From the NCBI GenBank assembly GCA_022710245.1, contig JAKLHH010000565.1, forward strand, positions 1 through 5,703: a stretch of 5,703 bases of DNA, read 5' to 3'. Shown piece after piece: positions 1 to 5,482 of this stretch (its first letter is position 1; every line of letters starts with the position of its first letter). The position numbers were made by a program, and so were the translations under genes. This DNA comes from Myxococcota bacterium (lineage in GTDB: Bacteria; Myxococcota; Polyangia; GCA-2747355; JAKLHH01). Under the pieces are notes generated by a model, which was not told where the DNA came from, searched no databases, and saw only the letters and a list, made by a program, of their open reading frames with translations.

Positions 1-89
1 AGGCCGATCACCACCTCGAACCGCGGCTCTTGCCCTGGCGCGGGCAGCGCGTAGAGCTCGGCTGCGGTCATCGCGGTCGTCGCGGTCAT
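1..89 (-). CDS. gatB: Aspartyl/glutamyl-tRNA amidotransferase subunit B, N-terminal fragment (cut by window edge)
   Basis: Reading leftward from the ATG at 89-87, the peptide starts MTATTAMTAAELYALPAPG and reaches FEVVIGL at the window edge. That is the start of the GatB signature (EVVIGLEVH). GatB forms the cytoplasmic GatCAB complex with GatC and GatA; it binds misacylated Glu-tRNA(Gln) or Asp-tRNA(Asn) and phosphorylates the aminoacyl group before amidation. I chose the ATG at 89 because GGAGGG lies 6 nt upstream, and because this ATG overlaps the stop of the preceding short frame as ATGA. A second in-frame ATG at 71-69 gives a start closer to the usual GatB length but has no Shine-Dalgarno sequence. 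The start lies inside a tandem duplication, so the first six residues are probably a by-product of that repeat. Only about 29 residues are visible. Identity is confident because of the position after gatC-gatA. Confidence 0.85.
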   Translation of the reverse strand, partial: MTATTAMTAAELYALPAPGQEPRFEVVIG

Positions 90-129
90 CGCGAGCCCTC
101 CGTGGCTGCGGTCATCGCGCCCATCGTGG

Positions 130-133
<4 letters not shown>
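86..133 (-). other. 15-codon open frame linking gatA to gatB by ATGA overlaps
   Basis: The frame encodes [15 protein letters not shown]. Its ATG at 133-131 overlaps the gatA TGA (132-130) as ATGA, with GAAGGG 6 nt upstream. Its TGA (88-86) overlaps the gatB ATG (89-87), again as ATGA. A 44-bp duplication of one ATGA junction will produce such a frame automatically when no stop intervenes. It may therefore be a translated coupling peptide or merely a consequence of the duplication. The peptide is too short and low in complexity to suggest any function of its own. Confidence 0.4.
96..101 (-). promoter_or_regulatory. Ribosome binding site that fixes the gatB start
   Basis: GGAGGG on the minus strand, six nucleotides before the ATG at 89-87. 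It is the best Shine-Dalgarno sequence near gatB and favours this ATG over the one at 71-69. It lies within the repeat unit, and the matching position in the other 44-bp copy (about 140-145) reads GAAGGG, a weaker version. Confidence 0.6.
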
Positions 134-1671
<1,538 letters not shown>

Positions 1672-1682
1672 CGCGGCCCCCG

Positions 1683-1970
1683 TCACTCGATGATCCGCGG
1701 GACGACGAAGAGCTCGCCGTCCTGGCGGGGCGCGCGGCCGAGGATCGCCTCGCGCGGCGTGGAGGGCAACGCGCGGTCCTCGCGCGTCGGGCAGGCGAGC
1801 GGCACGGCGTGCGAGGTGGGCTCGACGCCGCTGACGTCCAGCTCCTCGAGCTGCGCCACGTAGCTGAGGATCGCCTCCAGCTCCCCGCGCAGCCGCTCCA
1901 CCTCGTCCTCACCGAGGCCCAGGCGCGCGAGCGCGGCCACCCGGCGCACCTCGTCGGCGCTGATCTTCAT
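1683..1970 (-). CDS. gatC: Aspartyl/glutamyl-tRNA amidotransferase subunit C
   Basis: This 95-residue protein starts [19 protein letters not shown] and continues with [21 protein letters not shown], then a tail with REDRALPS and FVVPRIIE. These are the standard GatC features: an N-terminal helix pair, the LDVSGVEPT segment, and the wrap-around tail that ends in a V(P)R(I/V)I(E) motif. GatC is the small non-catalytic subunit that wraps around the GatA-GatB interface and stabilises GatA. The length is normal for the family. The ATG at 1970-1968 is preceded by AGGGAG with a 7-nt gap. The frame stays open far upstream through the 33-bp repeat array and into the regulator gene, but the family N-terminus and the ribosome binding site place the start here. 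The TGA at 1685-1683 overlaps a possible gatA GTG start and lies 11 nt before the preferred gatA ATG. Confidence 0.95.
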   Translation of the reverse strand: MKISADEVRRVAALARLGLGEDEVERLRGELEAILSYVAQLEELDVSGVEPTSHAVPLACPTREDRALPSTPREAILGRAPRQDGELFVVPRIIE

Positions 1971-2089
1971 GCGTCGGCTCCCTGGCTGGTGCCTCTCATC
2001 GTCCACGCGCGTCTGCGTCTCATCGTCCACCCTCGCGCGGCGCGTCCGCGTCTCATCGTCCACCCTCGCGGGCCGCGTCCGCCGCTCAT
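1967..2089 (-). other. 40-codon Arg-rich open frame bridging regulator and gatC
   Basis: The ATG at 2089-2087 overlaps the regulator TGA (2088-2086) as ATGA. The frame runs 40 codons without a stop, and its TGA (1969-1967) overlaps the gatC ATG (1970-1968) as ATGA. It encodes a basic, repetitive peptide with 11 Arg residues and three or four copies of a (G/A)WTMR motif, for example RGWTMRRGRAARGWTMRR. Internal ATGs at 2056 and 2023 each have GAGGG 6 nt upstream. The 33- and 24-bp repeat lengths are multiples of three and so keep this frame open. It may be a coupling cistron or a by-product of a reiterated junction. I know of no homologue. Confidence 0.4.
1978..1983 (-). promoter_or_regulatory. 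gatC ribosome binding site
   Basis: AGGGAG on the minus strand, 7 nt before the gatC ATG. It decides the gatC start, because the gatC frame is open a long way upstream through repeats that contain other SD-like sequences. Confidence 0.65.
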
Positions 2090-2096
2090 CGTCCAC
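1995..2096 (-). repeat. 33/33/24-bp tandem repeat array between regulator and gatC
   Basis: On the minus strand the core GTGGACGATGAG starts at 2096, 2063, 2030 and 2006, giving units of 33, 33 and 24 bp and a final partial copy ending at 1995. The rest of each unit resembles CGGACGCGNNNCGCGAGG; the third unit lacks the GCGAGG end. The first copy contains the regulator stop codon within its core. Two junctions between units form GAGGG-TGGACG-ATGA (2067-2053 and 2034-2020), a well-spaced ribosome binding site plus start. The spacing is too short and the repeats too degenerate and unit-abutting for a CRISPR array. Confidence 0.85.
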
Positions 2097-2844
2097 CGTC
2101 GTGCAGTGCGTCCGGGACGCCAGCGTCGGCGGCGACTCGCACCTCGGGCCCCTCCCCGAGCTTCTCCAGCAGGTGCTCCTTGCCGCGGCGCAGGTGGAGG
2201 TCGGCGGCGCTCGCGGCGGCCTCCGCGTCGCCGGCGCGCAGCGCGGCGACCACCTCGCGGTGGTGGACGTGGACCAGCTCCGCCGGCGGGTTGAAGTCGG
2301 TGAAGAGCCCGGCGAGCGCGCCCACCGTCCCTCGCACGGTGTTGAGGAGCAGGATGAAGACCAGGTTCCCCGTGGCGCGGGCGAGCTCCACGTAGAAGTC
2401 CAGGTCCTGCTGCAGCGTCTCCTCGGCGGTGGTCGTCGGACGCGCCGCGATGGCGGCGAGACGCTCCGTCTGCTCGGCGCTGGCGCGCTGCGCCGCGAGG
2501 CGCACCACCTCGCGGCCGATGATCTGCCGGAACTCGAGGATGTCGCGGAGCACGCTCCGGCTCCCCTGCTCCGAGCGACCGAGGTGCCGCAGCAGCTCGA
2601 GGCCGGCCGTCTGCACGAAGTCGAGGACGCGGGTGCCGTCGCCCTGGCGGATGCGGACCAGTCCCATCTGCTCGAGGTGCTTGAGCGCCTCGCGCAGGGT
2701 CGCGCGGTTGATGCCCAGGGTCTCGGCCAGGCGGCGCTCGGGCGGGAGCTTCTCACCCGCCTGGTAGCGTCCGGCCAGGATGTCGCCCTGCAACCGCTGG
2801 GCGATGTCCTGCGCAATACGCAAGCGTTCCTTGGGCTTCCACAT
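2086..2844 (-). CDS. FadR-subfamily GntR transcriptional regulator
   Basis: This 252-residue cytoplasmic DNA-binding protein has an N-terminal winged helix of the GntR type at about residues 8-74. The canonical pattern is present: EKLPPERRLAETLG, then INRATLREALKHLEQMGLV and the wing RIRQGDGTRV. An all-helical FCD effector domain follows at about 95-228. In FCD proteins a metal is usually held by an Asp and three His; here Asp147, His195 and His217 fit, but the His of the D-x-x-F-H motif is Tyr151. The effector may therefore bind without metal, or through altered chemistry as in acyl-CoA-binding FadR. The ligand cannot be named. The ATG at 2844 is needed for an intact HTH and has no clear ribosome binding site; it lies just 8 nt after a -10 box. 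The stop codon overlaps the first unit of a repeat array leading to gatC, so the gene heads the gatCAB operon. Confidence 0.92.
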   Translation of the reverse strand: MWKPKERLRIAQDIAQRLQGDILAGRYQAGEKLPPERRLAETLGINRATLREALKHLEQMGLVRIRQGDGTRVLDFVQTAGLELLRHLGRSEQGSRSVLRDILEFRQIIGREVVRLAAQRASAEQTERLAAIAARPTTTAEETLQQDLDFYVELARATGNLVFILLLNTVRGTVGALAGLFTDFNPPAELVHVHHREVVAALRAGDAEAAASAADLHLRRGKEHLLEKLGEGPEVRVAADAGVPDALHDGGR

Positions 2845-2851
2845 CGAGGCG

Positions 2852-2880
2852 CTTATAGCTCAGGGGCGGCGGGGGTGCAA
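2852..2880 (-). promoter_or_regulatory. Sigma-70-type promoter for the regulator-gatCAB operon
   Basis: On the minus strand, TTGCAC (2880-2875) and TATAAG (2857-2852) are separated by exactly 17 bp, each matching the consensus in four or five of six positions. This stands out in such GC-rich DNA. Transcription starting 6-7 nt after the -10 box would begin at about 2845-2846, one or two nucleotides before the regulator ATG. The message would be leaderless or nearly so, in keeping with the missing Shine-Dalgarno sequence. Confidence 0.6.
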
Positions 2881-2883
2881 CCA
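2873..2883 (-). promoter_or_regulatory. Candidate autoregulatory operator for the FadR-type regulator
   Basis: TGGTTGCACCC on the minus strand matches TGGT-N3-ACCA, the palindrome known for several FadR-subfamily proteins (PdhR, LldR and GlcC types), in all but the last base. Shifted by two bases it is also a perfect GGTG-N4-CACC palindrome (2885-2874). It overlaps the -35 box, where bound repressor would block the polymerase. The assignment is inference from family knowledge and position. Confidence 0.35.
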
Positions 2884-2923
2884 CCGCGCCCGGCGGCTGC
2901 CGGCCGCTGCCCGGTGGGTTGTG
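2876..2923. repeat. Imperfect inverted repeat beside the operon promoter
   Basis: TGCAACCACCG (2876-2886) is mirrored by CGGTGGGTTGTG (2912-2923), with one extra base in the right arm and a GC-rich 25-bp spacer. The left arm includes the -35 box and candidate operator. The pair could be two operator half-sites for a dimer or tetramer, or a GC-rich chance match. Confidence 0.35.
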
Positions 2924-2990
2924 CCGTCGCGCCGAATGGGTTATGCGGGGCGTGGTGGGGGGGAACTTGCCCTTGATCGAGGAGCGCGGG

Positions 2991-3029
2991 CAGGGCGAGT
3001 TGGCCGCGGTCTTGCTTTCTCAGGGCGAG
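2991..3029 (+). repeat. Direct repeat CAGGGCGAG, 30 bp apart
   Basis: CAGGGCGAG occurs at 2991-2999 and again at 3021-3029, with a partial CAGGGC nearby at about 3032-3037. The 30-bp period, about three helical turns, would place both copies on the same face of the DNA. The two copies flank the sigma-54-like element. No known regulator site is recognised. Confidence 0.35.
3001..3016 (+). promoter_or_regulatory. Candidate sigma-54 (RpoN) promoter upstream of the lipoprotein gene
   Basis: TGGCCGCGGTCTTGCT has the invariant GG and GC dinucleotides of the -24/-12 elements at exactly the right distance, compared with TGGCACG-N4-TTGCW. The three bases after TGGC differ from the consensus. Transcription would start at about 3027, giving a leader of roughly 105 nt before the lipoprotein ATG. 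An enhancer-binding protein would be required; none is encoded in this window. Confidence 0.35.
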
Positions 3030-3082
3030 CACAGGGCACCTGAAAAGAAGAGTGGGCAGGGGGGTACTCAGGTGGGGGGTTG

Positions 3083-3113
3083 AGGTATAATAGGTACGGT
3101 CGGGTGTATACCT
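3083..3113 (+). promoter_or_regulatory. Perfect -10 box within a 7-bp inverted repeat, lipoprotein promoter region
   Basis: TATAAT at 3086-3091 is a perfect -10 hexamer, about 40 nt before the start codon, in otherwise very GC-rich DNA. No convincing -35 box is seen at 16-18 bp spacing. The hexamer sits in the left arm of an inverted repeat, AGGTATA (3083-3089) and TATACCT (3107-3113), separated by 17 bp. Such an arrangement could be an operator covering the promoter and the transcription start. Confidence 0.45.
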
Positions 3114-3120
3114 GGCCTGC

Positions 3121-3124
3121 GGAG
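3121..3124 (+). promoter_or_regulatory. Ribosome binding site choosing between two overlapping ATGs
   Basis: GGAG lies 7 nt before the ATG at 3132 and only 3 nt before an out-of-frame ATG at 3128. The latter would encode Met-Asn-Gly and then stop at TAG (3137-3139). The spacing favours the ATG at 3132. Confidence 0.55.
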
Positions 3125-3131
3125 ATCATGA

Positions 3132-4031
3132 ATGGCTAGACTGCTTCCACTCTGCCTGCTCGCCGCACTGCTCGTGGCCTGCACCGGGGAGAACCCCGGC
3201 GAGGAAGAGCCGGTCGCCGGCCAGGCAGCACGGTTCGGTCTCATCTCCATCACTTATGGACACGACTGGAACGAGAGCGGGGAGGGCATGATGCTCACCT
3301 CGGCGGCCCAGTTCGTGCGCTACAGCGCGATGGCGCGCGATCAGGTCGCCCGCTTGCTCGCGCTGCCGCTCGATCCAGATCGCGATCTCCCGGCCGTCGA
3401 CCGCTGCAAGGTCTACGACCTCAGCGTCGATCTCCCGGCCGACATGGCGGTGGAGCCAGAGTCGGGCTCGGTGGAGCTGCTCGAGGCTGGCGACCTCCAG
3501 GTGCAGACGCCGGGGCGGAGCGTCAAGCTCGCGCCGAAGCACTTCCCTGGCCTCTTGCCGTTCATCTCGGGTGTGGTCTACAGCGAGGCCGAGGCGACGC
3601 TGGTGGAGCAGGCGGGCAAGGTGAGCGCCACCTCCACCGGAGGCGAGGCGGTAGGCCCGTTCACCGCTCAGGCGGCGAGCCCGACCCTGCCCCGGCTGCT
3701 CGAGGTGGGGAGCGCGGCGCCGTCGGGGCGGATCACGCTGGCTCGCGACCGCGACCTGGCCGTGCGCTGGTCGCTGGCCGAGGGGACCGCAGAGCAGGCG
3801 GCCGATCTGGTCTACCTCGAGCTGCGCTTCGCGCGTGGCAAGAAGGATGTCGCGCTGCGCTGCCGCCCGCGCGACGACGGCAGCTTCGAGATCCCGCAGG
3901 CGATGCTCGCCGAGGTGACCGGACACGCCGTCCTCGAGCTCGCGCGGCTCCGCCGGTCGCTCTTCACCGCGAACGGGCTCGATCAGGGCGAGCTGCGCGT
4001 CACCGTGCGGGACAGCGCGACGATCGAGTAG
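3132..4031 (+). CDS. Lipoprotein of unknown function
   Basis: The 299-residue product begins MARLLPLCLLAALLVACTGE: a short positively charged start, a hydrophobic stretch, and the lipobox Leu14-Val15-Ala16-Cys17. It should be cleaved by signal peptidase II and lipidated on Cys17. Thr18 is not an inner-membrane retention signal of the Asp+2 type, so outer-membrane sorting is possible. A short acidic linker (GENPGEEE) follows. The mature part looks beta-rich, with alternating hydrophobic strands such as GSVELLEAGDLQVQTPG and GELRVTVRD and no membrane segment. Cys92 and Cys244 could form a disulfide. I recognise no family or catalytic motif; the layout resembles lineage-specific myxobacterial lipoproteins, but that is an impression only. 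The ATG at 3132 is set by GGAG 7 nt upstream. The gene is divergent from the regulator-gat operon and convergent with the TonB-like gene. Confidence 0.85.
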   Translation: MARLLPLCLLAALLVACTGENPGEEEPVAGQAARFGLISITYGHDWNESGEGMMLTSAAQFVRYSAMARDQVARLLALPLDPDRDLPAVDRCKVYDLSVDLPADMAVEPESGSVELLEAGDLQVQTPGRSVKLAPKHFPGLLPFISGVVYSEAEATLVEQAGKVSATSTGGEAVGPFTAQAASPTLPRLLEVGSAAPSGRITLARDRDLAVRWSLAEGTAEQAADLVYLELRFARGKKDVALRCRPRDDGSFEIPQAMLAEVTGHAVLELARLRRSLFTANGLDQGELRVTVRDSATIE

Positions 4032-4045
4032 GCTCCCTCCCTCTC

Positions 4046-4072
4046 GCTCAGCAGGTCACAGAGGTGCTGAGC
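4046..4072. terminator. Possible bidirectional terminator hairpin between convergent genes
   Basis: GCTCAGCA (4046-4053) and TGCTGAGC (4065-4072) form a perfect 8-bp stem with an 11-nt loop. It is 15 nt after the lipoprotein stop and 3 nt after the TonB-like stop on the other strand, where a shared terminator would be expected. There is no T-run on either strand, so it is not a classical intrinsic terminator. The stem arises partly from the 20-bp tandem duplication. Confidence 0.35.
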
Positions 4073-4085
4073 AGGTCACAGAGAG
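4046..4085. repeat. 20-bp tandem duplication over the TonB-like stop codon
   Basis: GCTCAGCAGGTCACAGAGGT (4046-4065) is followed directly by GCTGAGCAGGTCACAGAGAG (4066-4085), with 17 of 20 bases identical. The minus-strand TGA of the TonB-like gene lies in the second copy (4078-4076). The first copy is beyond the stop, so the duplication leaves the protein unchanged. Confidence 0.8.
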
Positions 4086-5455
4086 CTGACGGACAGGAAC
4101 GACGGCTCCACCCGCACGTTGATCCAGACGTCGAGCGGCGCCCCGGCCTCGTCCTCGCCGGGCCGGAAGCGGATGGCGCGCGCGTGGCGGAGCGCGCAGG
4201 TGTCGAACTCGCTGCTGCTCGAGCTGTGCTTCAGATACGAGACCCCGACCCGACCGCTCTTCACGACGAGCAGGCGCACCATCGCCGGCGTGATGTCGAC
4301 GCGCCCCACCCGGCACTGGATGCGGGGGAGCTCCAGCGCCTCGGGCGGCTTCACCACGCGGGTTGCCTTCACTGCTCTGCCGTCGAGGTAGAAGCGGAGC
4401 CCGTAGCGCGCGTCGCGGCGGCCTCGATGCCCGCCGGGCCCCTCGCCACCGCTCCCGTGCCCGGCCGGGAGCAGCGCGCCCGGCCCGCTCCCGTAATAGC
4501 CGAGCGCGCTCCCCTCCTCGACGCGATGGTAGCGCGCGGCCGCGTTGAGCGCGGCGAGCCGTCGATCCGCCACCGCCTCCTGCCGCTGCTGCGCGTGGCG
4601 CGCGTCGCGGTTGAGCTGCGCGCGCTGCGCGACCTCCCGCTGCACCGAGGCCAGCACCGCGACGGGCGGCGCCGCGATGGGGAGCTCGCCGCCGAAGACG
4701 CGGTGGACCTGGGGAGCGGCCCGCGGCCGTCGCGCCCGGGCCGCGCTCAGTCCGTCAGCGCCTAGCGGCCCGCGAGCGGCCTTCTCCCCGAGGGCCGGCC
4801 TGCTCTCGTCGGCGACGGCAGCCTCGGTGGCTGGTGCGAGCCGCTCTGCCGACGGCGGGCGGGCGATGATCGGCTGCGCCGCGCCCTTCCGCTCCACCCG
4901 CGCCTGCGCCGGGAGCTGCTTGGTCCGGGCCTGCTGCGCGAGCCGGTCGCGTCGGGGCGGCTGCTCGGCGCCCGTCGGGCTCTGCGCCCGGCTCTGCTCC
5001 GCGCCCGGCGCGAGAGCGCCAACTTGTCGCGGCGCCGCACAGGTCAGGCGGTCGTGCGGAGCTGCCGCGACCACTTGCTGGGCGACCGCCTCGCCCTGGC
5101 CCCGCGCCGCCTGGCCCTGCCCTCCCTGCGGCGTTCCCGCTCGCGCCCTCGGGCCGGGCGTGGGCGAGGTGGAGTCGCCGCCACCCTCGCCAGGGGTGCG
5201 CGGCGCCGCTCCCGCCAGCGGCGCGGCGAGGCGCGGCGCGTCCGGATCGAGCTCGACCTCCGCGCTGCCGAGCTGCTCGGGCGCGCAGCGCCAGAAGGGG
5301 ATCGTGGCGAGCGCCAGCGCTGCGGCCCCCACATGGAGGGCCGCCGAGAGCAGCGACGCGTAGCCCAGCCGCTGCCGATCAGCGCTGCGAGCGCCGCGCC
5401 CCACCTGGGCGGCGCCGCTCCTCGACGGTTTGTGCTGGGGGCCAGGGTGCTGCAT
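4076..5455 (-). CDS. TonB-like energy transducer with long Pro/Ala/Gln-rich linker
   Basis: This 459-residue protein has a cytoplasmic basic N-terminus and one membrane anchor at about 32-54. The anchor contains Ser37-x3-His41 (SAALH), matching the TonB SxxxH motif that contacts ExbB/ExbD. A low-complexity periplasmic linker rich in Pro, Ala, Gln and Arg follows (about 60-265), then a charged, probably helical part (about 267-315) and a Gly-rich stretch (320-345). The C-terminal domain at about 384-452 fits TonB_C: VRLLVVKSGRVG, a Ser run, FDTCALRHARAIRFRPG, and GAPLDVWINVRVEP. It should couple the proton gradient, via ExbB/ExbD, to an outer-membrane receptor or to envelope work, but no partner is in this window. 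Cys381 and Cys420 might pair. The protein is longer than E. coli TonB (239 residues). The ATG at 5455 has only a distant GAGGAG. The gene lies 27 nt after the preceding frame and is probably cotranscribed with it. Confidence 0.8.
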   Translation of the reverse strand: MQHPGPQHKPSRSGAAQVGRGARSADRQRLGYASLLSAALHVGAAALALATIPFWRCAPEQLGSAEVELDPDAPRLAAPLAGAAPRTPGEGGGDSTSPTPGPRARAGTPQGGQGQAARGQGEAVAQQVVAAAPHDRLTCAAPRQVGALAPGAEQSRAQSPTGAEQPPRRDRLAQQARTKQLPAQARVERKGAAQPIIARPPSAERLAPATEAAVADESRPALGEKAARGPLGADGLSAARARRPRAAPQVHRVFGGELPIAAPPVAVLASVQREVAQRAQLNRDARHAQQRQEAVADRRLAALNAAARYHRVEEGSALGYYGSGPGALLPAGHGSGGEGPGGHRGRRDARYGLRFYLDGRAVKATRVVKPPEALELPRIQCRVGRVDITPAMVRLLVVKSGRVGVSYLKHSSSSSEFDTCALRHARAIRFRPGEDEAGAPLDVWINVRVEPSFLSVSSL

Positions 5456-5482
5456 CGAACCGGCGAGCCGCTCCTCGAGCCC

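Larger units (their letters stand above)
2845..3131. promoter_or_regulatory. Divergent intergenic regulatory region
   Basis: This 287-bp gap separates the leftward regulator-gatCAB operon from the rightward lipoprotein gene. The left end holds the operon promoter and candidate operator, the middle holds the CAGGGCGAG direct repeats and a sigma-54-like element, and the right end holds a TATAAT box within an inverted repeat. No coding frame with a plausible start and composition is seen in it, nor any RNA gene. Confidence 0.6.

Noticed and set aside
69..71. gatB start at the second in-frame ATG
   Set aside because: No Shine-Dalgarno sequence precedes it, whereas the ATG at 89-87 has GGAGGG 6 nt upstream and overlaps a stop as ATGA. 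It remains possible.
1995..2096. CRISPR array
   Set aside because: The units abut one another with no unique spacers, the core is only 12 bp, and one unit is shortened. It is a simple tandem repeat at a gene junction.
1683..2816. N-terminally extended gatC frame reaching into the regulator gene
   Set aside because: The upstream part is an Arg/Ser-rich out-of-frame translation of the regulator and the VDDE repeats. GatC normally starts at MKISADEV, which has a good ribosome site.
1969..2976. Long plus-strand open frame across the regulator gene and the intergenic region
   Set aside because: It has a repetitive Arg/Ala/Val composition, is antisense to a clear GntR regulator, and runs through the repeat array. 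It is an open frame caused by high GC content.
2941..3253. Short minus-strand frames in the divergent intergenic region
   Set aside because: They have no ribosome sites or domain features, and they overlap promoter-like elements and the start of the lipoprotein gene.
3126..3926. Minus-strand open frame opposite the lipoprotein gene
   Set aside because: It has His/Arg-rich shadow composition and is antisense to a frame with a clear signal peptide, lipobox and ribosome site.
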